From Labia minor (taxonomy: Eukaryota; Arthropoda; Insecta; Dermaptera; Spongiphoridae): a stretch of 64,000 nucleotides of DNA. Below the pieces are notes generated by a model. It searched no databases. It was not told the origin of the DNA and worked only from the letters and a program-made list of their open reading frames with translations. The stretch spans positions 11,248,491-11,312,490 of the forward strand of contig OY720345.1 of NCBI GenBank assembly GCA_963082975.1, given 5' to 3'. Positions 35,870-46,644 of the stretch are shown piece after piece; the first letter of the stretch is position 1; every line of letters starts with the position of its first letter. The position numbers and the translations under genes were made by a program.

Positions 35870-36480
35870 TCTACTCCTCTTGTGTGTATGTCCGCTTTGC
35901 GGTTTGTTTTTAATCAAATTCGTAATCGGGGTGAGTTGGAAGATTTACAACATACATCCCCCTCCCTCCTCATACCTCTACACCCTTTAAGCTCGAGAGT
36001 TTTAGTAGTATGAGTTTGAGGGGGGAGGTGGGGGGGGGGTGAGTTTGCGACGAAAAACTTGCTCCAATGGGTGGAGAAGGTTAACGCTGGATGGTTAACA
36101 GGGTGAGTGTGGGTGGATGGATGGCAACCAACCGGCGTTGCTCACAAATTATAATTTGGAAAGACAACGTTGCTTTACGTTATACAAGTGTATGTGTATA
36201 TGTGTGTGTGTGTATGTGTGTTAAACATGAGAGTTGCTTCGTGAAATATAGATCAGCTTTAATGAGAATGAATGGCAGAGAAAAGTGCCGCGGGGGCCTC
36301 TGCAACCCCTATCCCACCACACCCCCTCACCCCCCACCACTCTCCCTTCCACTTCACCTGATGCCCTGCTCTACTCCTCTTCTAACCATTCTAAGAGGCA
36401 TACTGGTGTGTGTGTATGTGTAGATGTATAACTGGATTCACTCGATGTAACAACATCAGACACAATTACAAACAGTTATA
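35870..36480. other. Unique GC-richer island
   Basis: Contains unique strips such as TGTCCGCTTTGCGG, AACCGGCGTTGCTCAC and GTGCCGCGGGGGCCTCTG, interspersed with (GT)n. The open frame at 36,091-36,423 on the plus strand crosses a GT microsatellite and has no recognisable domain. Possible regulatory DNA. Confidence 0.3.
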
Positions 36481-36870
36481 ATGAGATTTGTTTCATACAA
36501 GAGAAAGAGATAGATAAACATACTCTCTCTCTCTCTCTTTCTATATATATATATATTTCAGTCCTATTCTCCCCTCTAAAAAAAAATAACATTTTATTTT
36601 CATTTTTTTTTTCTCTTAAGAAAATACTCCCTATATTTTAAATATTTTATAAAATTTTATGATGATTGACTTAAAAAATAATTATCAAAATTACAAATAG
36701 ATTATTTAAAATTTTAATTAAATAATTAATTATTATTATATAATCATATCATTAATTTTTGTTATTCTATAAATATAATAATAATAGCAATAATTTACAC
36801 CAATTAATTTTTATATTCATAAATCAATTCTAATTAAAAAATATAATAAAAATTATTATTAATTGGACTA

Positions 36871-37330
36871 TACGAGGGTGGGGTGAAAAGTTTCCGGCTT
36901 GACCAAGGAAAATGATGTTTCTAAATTTTTTTTTTTTTTTTTTTTGCTTTATTTTTCAACATTCAAGATAGCTGAGACCTGTACGATGTCAGCTGAACGT
37001 GTGCGAAATATTTTTCACAACCAATTGAATATGGAAAGCTGTGTGCAACGTGGGTGCCGCGTGTTGGATAACGTTAGACCAAAAGCTGTTTCGAAAAAAA
37101 CATTTCTACCGACAATTTGGCACTCTAGGCGTAATCCAAACGAATTTTTGCGTCGATTCATAACTGTTGATGAGACTTAAATTAAATTAATTAACTAAAT
37201 TAGAACACCGTTATGAGAAATTTATCAGTTGTTGATGGAGATTATGTTGAAAAATAAAGCAAAAAAAAAAAAAAATTTAGAAACATCGTTTTTCTTGGTC
37301 AGGCCGAAAACTTTTTACCCCAACCTCGTA
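36871..37330 (+). mobile_element. Non-autonomous mariner (CGAGGGTGGGGTG family), copy 2
   Basis: Same structure as the 7.84-kb copy: TACGAGGGTGGGGTG at the left, its inverse ending at 37,330, TA at both sides, and terminal inverted similarity extending about 95 bp through the T tract to GCTTTATTTTTCAACAT. The frame is open from the T tract to FLRRFITVDET (MSAERVRNIFHNQLNMES, FLPTIWHSRRNPNEFLRRF), then stops; the sequence HRYEKFISVVDGDYVEK-like follows directly. The catalytic core is absent in both copies at the same point. Confidence 0.88.
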
Positions 37331-37623
37331 TATCTCTTTCTGTATTTATTCGAAAATATCAATATTATTAATTTTTAAAACAACTCAAGTATTTATAAAA
37401 AAGTTAACTTAAGTGATAAAATTTACAAAACATTTTATTTTGTAAACAAATTTAATATAAACTGTAAGAAGATTAGAGATTAAAATAATCGTTTTATTAT
37501 TAATTAATTTTGTAACACACTTGAACCCTCAGTTCAGTCGAAGATTGAATATTTTATATTGATATTTTCTACATATATTGAGTACTTTTCTGCTTATTCC
37601 AAGAGAAGATATGTTATTCCAAA

Positions 37624-37664
<41 letters not shown>

Positions 37665-37914
37665 AACAAAATAAAAAACCCTTCAACAAAAAAATCCATG
37701 AATATTTTTTCTATATTTTTGTCTGGGGATATAACATAAATATACTAACAGTGCTCTGATAGAAGGTTTATGATACATTTTTGAAAAATGATATTAAAAA
37801 GATACTAAATACATATATAAGTACACTTATAAGTTATAAGTAATCAATTTAATTTATTTATTTTTAACAATTTTTAATGCTAATTTTATTGTTAATATAA
37901 TTGTTATTATATTT
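37331..37914. other. AT-rich non-coding DNA with a long TA tract
   Basis: No gene. A (TA)n run of about 32 bp lies near 37,627-37,660. Confidence 0.6.
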
Positions 37915-37919
37915 AAGCC

Positions 37920-38688
37920 CCGGCCGGACGCATGGGAAGCGAGCGCCAAGTACATAGTCGCAGTTCGCACGCTGTGCCGGGAGAATTAGGTATTTTGCGC
38001 GAGTTTATAATGTTCGGTTGAGAGATGAAGGAGAAAGAGAGAAACGTTGAAACTTGTTAAGCCAGTTTATTTTATTTTTAATTAATTATTGTCTATTTAT
38101 TTATTAATTTAATTATCAATTTTTATCGGCCGACGAGTCATCATGCATTTTGTTAACAGAAAAAAGTATTTTTAGCATGATGTCTGTCCGTCTTTCCGTC
38201 CGTCCCTCTGTCCATGTTAGACATGTATAGCTTGAACGGCTCAACGGATTTTGGTAAAATTTGATATATTTACTTAATGCATCAGTAACATGAATTCATC
38301 TACTTTTGATGTATATCCGGAAAACAGAAGTGGTAGTTTACAAAAACTTAATTTTTTATTTTTATGGTGGGAAATTTTTTTACTTAAAATATAGCAGTAA
38401 TTAACAATTGAGTAATTAAACTAAAAATAAAAACCAAGATAATATAATTTAGTCATTTTAATTTAAAATTTAAAAATATTTTTTTTTTTTCATAATTTCT
38501 ATACAAAAATGAATTTTGCTAAAAATTGTAATATTTCTAATAAAATACTAGCGCTCAGGTGTTAATTCAATTCAGAAGAAAAAAATAAAGAATTTAAAAA
38601 TTTTAAACTCGCGCAAAATACCTAATTCTCCCGGCACAGCGTGAGGCCGGACGCATGGGAAGCGAACGCCAAGTACATAGTCGCAGTA
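37920..38688. repeat. Compound block with inverted ends inside direct repeats
   Basis: A 43-bp GC-rich direct repeat (GGCCGGACGCATGGGAAGCG and CGCCAAGTACATAGTCGCAG) occurs at 37,921-37,965 and 38,643-38,687 with one mismatch. Just inside each copy lies one arm of an inverted repeat of about 40 bp (CTGTGCCGGGAGAATTAGG, TATTTTGCGCGAGTTTA). The interior holds part of a family C-type repeat on the minus strand. The arrangement is too long for an ordinary target duplication. Family unknown. Confidence 0.6.
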
Positions 38689-38775
38689 TATATATATAGG
38701 TCGAATTAAAAATAAATATAAAATTTGACCCCAATACATTATTATTATATTAAACTAACTGGTGAAAATAAAAAT

Positions 38776-38826
<51 letters not shown>

Positions 38827-38890
38827 GTTGTTTTTAATTATTTTTAAATCGTCGGTCGGTTCTGTGCCTGGCCATAGCTCAATTTTTTTT
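38125..38890 (-). repeat. Family C variant (B-type), split by other sequence
   Basis: The minus-strand family C strips CATCATGCATTTTGTTAACA, TAGCATGATGTCTGTCCG, GCTTGAACGGCTCAACGG and ACTTAATGCATCAGTAAC occupy 38,125-38,460; the other end (TCGTCGGTCGGTTCTGTGCC, GGCCATAGCTCAA) appears only at 38,848-38,885, after the GC-rich direct repeat and a long (TA)n at 38,781-38,823. The variant matches 43.21 and 57.0 kb. Confidence 0.6.
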
Positions 38891-39646
38891 CTTTACTCAT
38901 TTATTAATAAATAATAAAACATTAACTATACACTAACTATTGATATATATACATATATATCTTGGAGTCATTTTCATTTTTTTTTTTTTTGTGTTTTTTA
39001 TTTTAAATTTCGTTAACTAACTAAATATAGGTATATCGAGAATGGAGACAAAAAAAAATAATTACCACAAAGAATAAAGAATAATAATCTCCCCCTTCTT
39101 CCTCCTCCATTCATTTACTTAATAGTCCAATTTCTTAGTTTAATAGATCGTTCATGTCTATTTATTTTTTACATAGAAACCAAAATTTGTTTTTAGTGTT
39201 AATTGTCATTATAATATGTTCGTTTATACGTGTATATATATATATATATATATATATAATTCTGTTTTTTTATTCATATTTCATGACAAAAGAGACAATC
39301 TTTACTTAACAACATCAATTTCTCTTCTCTCTTTTTCTTTTTTCTTTTTCTTTATTATTTTCCTTTTCTTAATTGTCTTTTTGAAAAACCCTGTCATTAG
39401 TTTGCATAATTATTCAACATTCTCTTCATTCCTTAGCAAATGAACAAAAAGATAATTTATACTTTTTAAGAAATCAAGTACTATTCTCATTGTTGTTTTA
39501 AAGAGGTGGAGGGGGTCTTTCACCTTTGACAAACCATAATTACATTAAATAGTCACAATCTTTTACTCTATCCCCTCCACGTCATACCAGGTCTTCAAAA
39601 TTACTAATTTAAAATGGGTCAGTCAGTCAATCAAGGTTTTTGCTCG

Positions 39647-39686
<40 letters not shown>

Positions 39687-39876
39687 TCTTAACGTATGTT
39701 GTTATAAGAAATAGAACCTAACACCGCAGGCATAAATAGAATGCCATTTGGTGTATACATTATCATTTGCATATTATATATATATATATGTATATATAAA
39801 ACAAATAAATAGAATGTCTGTTACCACTTATAAAAAAGGGGGTAAGGTAAATGAGACGATTATTATATTATAAACT
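38891..39876. other. AT-rich non-coding DNA with several TA tracts
   Basis: No gene. (TA)n at about 39,233-39,257, 39,651-39,681 and 39,776-39,798. The open frame at 39,216-39,443 is a translation of these tracts and T-rich DNA. Confidence 0.6.
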
Positions 39877-40243
39877 CAAAATATGTTGTTTTTTTTATGT
39901 TTAAACTATTATTTCAAAAATTATTTAATATTTTTAATTCAGCATACAAAGAAGAATATAATATGTATACTTACATTTACTAATGATAATTAATTTTAAA
40001 TAAAAAATCTGGAGTGTCTCCATTCGTCTATCTCGCAAATTTGAATTAGATTAATTAACAAAATATGTTGTTTTTTTTTATGTTTAAACTATTATTTCAA
40101 AAATTATTTAATATTTTTAATTCAGCATACAAAGAAGAATATAATATGTATACTTACATTTACTAATGATAATTAATTTTAAATAAAAAATCTGGAGTGT
40201 CTCCATTCGTCTATCTCGCAAATTTGAATTAGATTAATTAACA
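39877..40243. repeat. 183-bp tandem duplication at the edge of a family E copy
   Basis: Two nearly identical units, 39,877-40,059 and 40,060-40,243, each run from AAAATATGTTG through TTTAAACTATTATTTC, AAAGAAGAATATAATATG to TCTGGAGTGTCTCCATTCG and AGATTAATTAACA. They differ mainly by one T in the T run. Each therefore carries a copy of the family E terminus plus about 130 bp of flank. The near identity indicates a recent duplication. Confidence 0.9.
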
Positions 40244-40770
40244 TTTATTATATTTAAATTAAATTAATTATAAATTATAAATATATATTAACCCACGCGT
40301 CTTTGGCTCTTTGTTGATAGCACCACATGGTGACGCGTGATTACTAGTAAACGTGTTTAAAATTTGATTCTAGTACTTTCAGTGATTCAATCAAGTTAAA
40401 ATTCTTTATATAGCAGTTTTATAGGATTTTTAATCATGTGAAAAACTATCAAACATATATCTTTATTTTTACGGTCAGTTTAGAGGAAAAAAATGAAAAC
40501 GTGGTAGGTAATAGTCCTCTTTCGAATGAGCTACATTTCTCAAAAGTTGATAAAAAAAAATACACTAATTTTGATTAATGCTCGTGTACCAAATTCCATT
40601 ATTCTAGCTCAAACCGTTTTTGTGTAACTTCTCTACATACACACACACACAGACTTTTTCTAAACCTTAGTGAATATGACTCTGGGACCTTCAGAATGTA
40701 TAAAAACATCAAATTCTCGACATCCAAAATTTTCGTGATCGCAATACTATTTTTTGCGAGATAGTAAAAA
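40192..40770 (-). repeat. Family E repeat, copy 4
   Basis: On the minus strand it goes from TTTTTACTATCTCGC (inner part altered to CAAAAAATAGTATTGC) to TATCTCGCAAATTTG in inverse, with the standard interior (GGTCAGTTTAGAGG, GAGCTACATTTCTCAAAAG, CTCAAACCGTTTTTG). Its terminus is included in the 183-bp tandem duplication. Confidence 0.75.
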
Positions 40771-41180
40771 GAATAATTCTAAAATATTATAATAAATAAT
40801 TATTATTGAAATTTAGCATTATAATAATTATATTTTTTTAATGTTATCTCTCTCATATAATTATTTATAAAATAAAAAATAAAATCAAACTTTAACACAA
40901 TAAAAGACGTCACAGGGTGAGAAGCTAGCGTCACAGTCTTCATTCACGTGGTCCCGGGGCTAGCAAGGGAATTTCTCTAGCTGAGGTCTATGGAACGGAT
41001 GAACCCAGTCTCCTGGATCAAAATAAGGAAAGCTACTTGATGGCGCCTCCGATCAAGAAAATCAAGGTAAATGTTGAAAGGACCGACTGATCATAAGACA
41101 CTTAATAATTAATATAATTATAATTGATATAACCGACTTGATAGGCATTGTCCTTGCGTAGGACGTACAAAAGTTAGAGG
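40760..41180. repeat. Inverted duplicate block (partner 52,954-53,376)
   Basis: The sequence from AAAGAATAATTCTAAAATA to the SINE head (about 145 bp) is repeated in inverse at 53,232-53,376 with only a few differences, and both copies lead straight into a SINE in the same relative orientation. Both begin at the AGTAAAAA terminus of family E. Confidence 0.8.
40906..41180 (+). mobile_element. tRNA-derived SINE, B box deleted, diverged
   Basis: Head GACGTCACAGGGTGAGAAG, core CGCCTCCGATCAAGAAAATC, tail GTCCTTGCGTAGGACG. An AT insertion (TTAATAATTAATATAATTAT) interrupts the 3' part. At the box B it reads GGTCCCGGGGCTAG: as in the 13.45-kb copy, one CCCGGG and the TTCAAGT between the repeats are gone. 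Confidence 0.8.
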
Positions 41181-41302
41181 ATTATTATTTTGTAATTCTT
41201 ACATTAGAAGTATTATATTTTTTCAAGGAGATAACCTCAAATCAAAATTTAAAGAATAATACTAATAATAATTAATAATAATAAAGTTATATTATTTTTT
41301 TA

Positions 41303-41775
41303 TACGAAGGTTATTGAATAAGTAAAGAAACAAATGTGGCTATAGCTCCAATACGTTTTATTTGATTCTTACAAAATTCAGGGTACGTTTCAACATAATC
41401 ACCCCCCCCCCCCCCACAGTTATGCACTTGACCCTTCTTTCTTTGCAAATTGGCGAAAAATTCTTTCGATTTATTCCAAAGCCGCTTTTACACCGCTTCT
41501 TTAACTTCCTCATTGTAAGCAAATCTAATTCCATGAAGGGTCCAAACAGGTAAAAATCAGATGGGGCGAGGTCGGGACTATAGACAAGATGAGATAAGAC
41601 ATCCCAACCCAATTTTTGAAGCCTATCACGGGTCAGCTTAGGAAGTTGCAAGTAAGATGGGGGGGGGGAGGCGCTTATGTTGAAAAATAGCCTGAATTTT
41701 GTTGTAAGAATAAAATAAACCCTTTTTTTCGGCTATAGGCATTTGTCTCTTTATTTATTCAATGATCCTCGAATA
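41303..41775 (-). mobile_element. mariner-family element with transposase C-terminal fragment
   Basis: Inverted ends of about 40 bp (TACGAAGGTTATTGAATAAG at left; inverse of CATTGAATAAATAAAGAG at right) flanked by TA. The minus-strand frame at 41,358-41,651 reads LTRDRLQKLGWDVL, VYSPDLAPSDFYLFGPF (third catalytic Asp), NRKNFSPICKERRVKCITV, the C-terminal part of a mariner transposase; only about 80 codons of the real protein remain, and the first two catalytic Asp are absent. A C run of about 15 lies at 41,401-41,415 near its end. One end of the same family is present at 58,307-58,395. Confidence 0.85.
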
Positions 41776-42560
41776 TTGATATTTAAAATGACAATATTCA
41801 ATATGTAATTTTGATATTACTTTAATTATAATTGTTTTATGCATCTTTATCAAAGTTTATGAAAAAATAAATATAATTATATTAAATAGTAATTTATTTT
41901 ATATTATTTTTCTTTTTAGATAGAATAAGTTGACCTGTGGCCAGGCCCAGAACCGACCGACGGTTCTGCTACAGAAACAATTGCAAATAATTTTAATTTA
42001 TCTATTAATGCAATAAAAAACAGATATGGATAGAACATAAATATTTTTAATTTTATTTTAATTATAATTATAAGGAGGCGCTGGCTGTCACGTCATGAAG
42101 GACTGGATGACGTCATATAATTTTAAATTAAGAAAAAAATAATGAAAATGATTATTCCCGAGGATAAAACCAATGCAATGATTCGTGGAGATATGTAAAA
42201 AATCTCCTCAAGTGAAATTTGGTGTGAAAATAACCCCTTCCTTCCTAACGTGGATCGGTAATACTACCATTATTTGATTTTTTTTTTGGTTTTTTTATTT
42301 TAGATAATAGTTTTTACACATGTTTTTAATTATTAAATATGAATTAAATAAACTAAAGTAATTAGAATATTAAAAAATCATGAAATTGTTTAAAATATTT
42401 TAAACTATTTTTTTCAATTTCATCTTTAAGAGGAAGAAACAATTTTTATAATTTTTAAATTTCGAAGTGTCTTTTTAGTGGAAATGCACGTTTTAAGATT
42501 CCTAAATTAACATTTAATATGAATTATATTATACTATATACCTTTAAAAAAAAATTCTGT
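41776..42560. repeat. Inverted duplicate block b (partner 57,520-58,300)
   Basis: Reading on from the mariner end, strips such as TTTATGCATCTTTATCAAAG, a truncated family C copy, AAACAATTTTTATAATTTTT and AGTGGAAATGCACGTTTTAA recur in the same order, inverted, at 57.5-58.3 kb, with few differences. The non-repeat parts are shared too, so this is a segmental duplication and not two independent insertions. Confidence 0.85.
41927..42268 (+). repeat. Family C repeat, 5' half only
   Basis: From AAGTTGACCTGTGGCC to CGTGGATCGGTAATACTACC; it lacks the primer-like CACTTCCGGTTTCCGG, (GGAC)n and right end. Its partner at 57.81-58.17 kb has the same truncation, so the loss predates the duplication. Confidence 0.75.
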
Positions 42561-42570
42561 CATAATTAAT

Positions 42571-43205
42571 AAGTTGACCTGTGGCCAGGTCCGAACCGAC
42601 CGACTGTTTGAAATAAATTAATTTCCAGCTACAGAAACAATTTCAAATAATTTTAATATATCTATTAATGTAATAAAAAACAGATATGGATACATAAATA
42701 ATAAATATAAACATTTTTAATTTTATTTTATTTATAATATATATGCAAGACCAGGCTGTGACGTCATGAATGGCTGGATGACGTCATATAATTTTAAATC
42801 AAGAAAAAAACTAATAAATATGATTTTTCTCGAGGATAAAACCAATACAAAGTGCATGATTCGTGGTGATATATAAAAAAATCTCCTTTGGTGTGAAAAT
42901 AACCCTTTCCTTCCTATCGTCGATCGCTAATACTACCACTTCCGGTTCACGGATTTGCACCAAAAGTTGATCAATTTATCCCACTGATGCATTAAGTAAA
43001 TATACCAAATTTCATCAAAATCGGTTGAGCCGTTCAGGCTGTACACATCTATACGGACGGACGGACAGACGGACGGACAGACATAATGCTAAAAATACTT
43101 TTTTCTGTTTAGAAAATGCATGATTCGTGGAGATATGTAAAAATCTCCACATGTGAAATTTGGTGTGAAAACAATACCTCCCTTACTATCGTCGGTCGGT
43201 AAAAA
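42571..43205 (+). repeat. Family C repeat, near full length, with visible empty site
   Basis: AAGTTGACCTGTGGCCAGG to CGTCGGTCGGTAAAAA with a long (GGAC)n tract near 43,053-43,078. In the inverted duplicate at 57.5 kb the flanks TTCTGTCATAATT and AAAAATGAGC are joined directly, so this copy inserted after the duplication and the pair defines the element's true ends. Confidence 0.85.
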
Positions 43206-43709
43206 TGAGCTTTAGTCAGACACAGAATCGACTGACGATTTGAAATAAATTAAATTTCAAACAACATTAAATATATAAAGTATAAAAAAAATATATTTTT
43301 AATACTTGAATTAAAATGATTAAATTATATTATCTTGGTTTTTATTTTTAGTTTAATTACACAATTATTAATTACTACTACATTTTAAGTGAAAAATTTC
43401 CGACAATGAATATAAAATTAATACTTTGTAAACTATCATTTCCAGTTTCAGTATATACACCAAAAGTTGATGAGTTCATGCTAATGATGCATTAAGTAAA
43501 TATACAAAATTTTATCAAAATCCGTTGAGCCGTTCAGGCTGTACACATCTATACGGACGGATGGATAGACGGACAGACGAACAGACATCATGCTAAAAAT
43601 ACTTTTTTATGTTAAAAAAATGCATGATTCGTGGAGATATGTAAATCTCTCCATATGTAAAATTTGGTGTGAAAACAATACCTCCCTTACTATCGTCGGT
43701 CGGTAAAAA
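43206..43709 (+). repeat. Family C variant (B-type)
   Basis: Starts GAGCTTTAGTCAGACACAG, contains CGACTGACGATTTGAAAT, TTATTAATTACTACTAC, a (GGAC)-like tract, and ends CGTCGGTCGGTAAAAAT. The first third differs from ordinary C copies. It is repeated in inverse at 57.0-57.5 kb and partly at 38.1-38.5 kb. Confidence 0.75.
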
Positions 43710-43819
43710 TATTAGAAAAATATCTATGAAAGAGGGATTGCATTCTTCTCTTAAATACAAATAATAATAATTATTATTATTATAGTTTCGGTTGTTTATC
43801 AATGAATCATGATGTGATG

Positions 43820-44060
43820 GCAATTTCTAAAAGAGGCCAGTCAAACAAAATGAGATGATTATTTTTGGATGGTCCAGCCAGCTGCTCGTTAAAACAAAAA
43901 AAAAAAAAAATGACCTCTCGACTACCGGAAGCCGGGTCGTGTCGGGGATTTTTTTTTTATTACCCAGGCGGCTTTATCACTTAAAGATTTAACTTTCCAT
44001 GTTTACGCATTAGTCGCACCGACCCTTTCTATCTATCATTTATTAGTTTTTATCACTTAC
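43820..44060. other. Unique island, possible regulatory block
   Basis: Unmatched in the window and less AT-rich: GGATGGTCCAGCCAGCTGCT, ACCGGAAGCCGGGTCG, CCAGGCGGCTTTATCAC and GTTTACGCATTAGTCGCACC. These contain an E-box (CAGCTG), an ETS-like CCGGAAG and a GATA-type TTATCA. No open frame of interest. Confidence 0.3.
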
Positions 44061-44984
44061 AAATACATATTAAAGAAATATATATATATATATATATATA
44101 TACAAGACGGACTTTAATGTAATGATAAGAAAAAAGTTATGAATGAAGAAACATTACCATAGGCAAGATAAGAAAATGGATAAAAGATAACCTTTGCCAT
44201 TCATATCCGGCCATTTTATTGAAATTGAAAGCATCTGGTTATCATATTTATCAAAAATAAATATCTATGTGTGTGTGAACCGAGAGAGAGAATTCATTCA
44301 TAATTATTCACTCTCTCTTTTATTCTTTCTATTCAACATCTCTCCATTTCCAATTGTTTATCCAAATCTAACTCATTAATTAATGTTTATTTGTAATTCA
44401 TTAATTTCTAAAAAAAAAAATAATAATAGATAAATATTTAATAAAATAAAAACAAACCAAACAGAAAAAAAAATCAAAATCAATGGATAATAAATATTAT
44501 TTATTCATTTATTGATAGATAAGATTATTATTTAAATTATTACCAAAATTTTATTAAATTTTAAATTGATTTAACATTTTATGATGAATGGGAATAAAAT
44601 ATTTGAAAAACGTGATTTGATTCTAAAAATTTATTTTATAATTATTAATAATAACCACAACTACAATTTTTCTTTAACCTCAAAATTATAATAAATTAAT
44701 TTTACTTGATTTACATTTAAAATATATAATTTAGAGTACAATATATTTAAATTAACTGGAAGGTAGAATTATGCAGAAGAGGGAAGATTCCACTTCAATG
44801 ACGTTAAAGGCGATAAGGACACTTTATATTGAATATATTTGATTATTTTCTTGAATTAGTGAGTAAAGTCTTAAATGAATATAATATATAATGATCTGTC
44901 ATATACTTTTATATATATATATATCTTATCTTATTATATTAGTATACTAGCAAAATAATATTATAAAATATATTTGTATTTTTG
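44061..44984. other. AT-rich non-coding DNA
   Basis: (TA)n near 44,080-44,101 and short GA/CT tracts near 44,281-44,320; no gene. Confidence 0.6.
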
Positions 44985-45570
44985 AAGTAGGATTTTTTTG
45001 AGATTCACACTATAGATAATTTTTATAAAGAAAAATCGGTTTGTATTGGTTTCAGCCTCGGAAAAAAGATGTTAGTTTTTTCTTAATTTAATTTTTCTAA
45101 ATTTAAATGACGTCAAAAACTAGGTCAAACAAGCACTTCCTTAAATACAAAATGTTATAAATAAAATAAAATTAAAAATATTTATGTTATATTCATATCT
45201 GTCTTTCAGTGCATTAATTCGTATTTTTAAATAATTTGAAATTGTTTCAGAACGTTTATTAGTTTTCTCTTAATTTAAAATAGGAAATTTAAATGACTTC
45301 AGAAACTACGTCAGACAGCGCTTCCTTAAATACAAAATATTATAAATATAAATCATATCAAATTACGAAATATATATTATGTTATATCCTCAGTCCATAA
45401 TTTTCTTTCTTTCAGTGCATTAATACGTACGTTTAAGGACTGTATGTTTTAATTCAGATTCTTTTAAATTATTTGAATGTCGGCTCGGTGAACCAGGTAT
45501 TAATATTACCAGCCAAACCCGATAATAAGGATTATTTTTTGTTAGGCTTGGTAAACCAGGTACTATATAT
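44985..45570 (+). repeat. Family F repeat with internal duplication
   Basis: The strips GATTCACACTATAGATAAT, CAGCCTCGG, ACTAGGTCAAACAAGC, and CTTCCTTAAATACAAAAT occur, and the segment from TTTTCTCTTAATTTAAAATAGG to TTCCTTAAATACAAAAT appears a second time at 45,262-45,350. It ends with GGTAAACCAGGTACTATA. A strip (GGTGAACCAGGTATTAATA and CAGCCAAACCCGATAA) near 45,487-45,525 is repeated in inverse at 50.3 kb. Confidence 0.6.
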
Positions 45571-45829
45571 TTATAATATAAAAAAATCTTTTTTTTTATT
45601 TTATGTATTTATTTTAATAGATTATTTTTTCAATATATGTTGCTGTTATTTGAATCATTGCATGTGATATGTGATATGTAAGGGATTTTAGAAATGTGAG
45701 GATGGAGGAGAAAATGGATATCTTTATAAGTAATCCCATTTTGTGCTTTACAATCCATTTTCAGAAATATGTTTAAAAATAAAATTTCATAAAAATGTTA
45801 TTTATTCTTGTGGGAGTGAGTGGATGGTT

Positions 45830-45832
<3 letters not shown>

Positions 45833-45883
<51 letters not shown>

Positions 45884-45891
45884 TGATAGGG
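45833..45891. repeat. TA then GT microsatellite
   Basis: About 36 bp of (TA)n pass directly into (GT)n. Confidence 0.9.
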
Positions 45892-46300
45892 TGGGAGAAG
45901 GGTTGTCAGATTGTATGGTGTTTAAGGGGATCCCCATGAGGGAGGAGAAAAGGATGAGGAATATGTTGTTGTAAAATTACCAACTGGACGCGAATACATC
46001 ACTCCAAAAACCTAATGGAAACGTACGGCCTTTACACCATCCACCCACTCACTCATACTTTTATTCCGAATGTATACATATGTTTATTTTTGTTTCTGCA
46101 AAAAAAAAAAAATATATACACACAAGGGCCGAACGATATAAAAATGAAAAGAGGGATGAGAGGTCAGAAGGGCTTTTGTGATAAAACAACAACAACAACA
46201 ACGTGTTTAGATGTCCAAACAAGCCGCATTCGTCGCCACAGCGGCGGTGGTTGTTGTTATTTATTGCCTGTAGAATTTTATACTAAGAGACAACAAGAAA
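45892..46300. other. Unique island with (CAA)n
   Basis: Unique strips include TGGAAACGTACGGCCTTTAC, AAGGGCCGAACGATATAAA and CCGCATTCGTCGCCACAGCG; the last is followed by GGCGGTGGTTGTTGTT, partly inverse to ACAACAACAACAACAACG. The plus-strand open frame at 46,015-46,305 shows no domain. Possible regulatory or untranslated sequence. Confidence 0.3.
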
Positions 46301-46416
46301 TATAATATATATATATACGTACTTTTACGAATAAATCAGATTTTACTAAACAAAAGGGTAATAGGAAGAAAATTTATTCAAAAAGAAATAGAATTTGAAA
46401 TTAAATCGTTAATTAG

Positions 46417-46419
<3 letters not shown>

Positions 46420-46459
<40 letters not shown>
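46420..46459. repeat. TA microsatellite
   Basis: About 40 bp of uninterrupted (TA)n. Confidence 0.9.
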
Positions 46460-46464
<5 letters not shown>

Positions 46465-46644
46465 TCACTTTTGAATCTTTTAAGTTTTTCAAATCAAATT
46501 TAAAATTATTATTATATATATTATTAAATATCATTATAATTAAATGTTTACTGATATATCGAATGAAATGATACTTACATAAAAGTATATTTCAGATAAA
46601 ACTTGATTGGAATAAAAAAATAACAAGAATTGTTAAAGATTTAC

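Noticed and set aside
39216-39443. Plus-strand frame with hydrophobic, membrane-like composition
   Set aside because: Hydrophobic residues come from T-rich and TA-repeat codons; no start context or domain support.
43050-43080. GGAC/CGGACAGA repeats as a CRISPR-like array
   Set aside because: It is a 4-bp tandem repeat internal to family C, with no spacers; the genome is eukaryotic.
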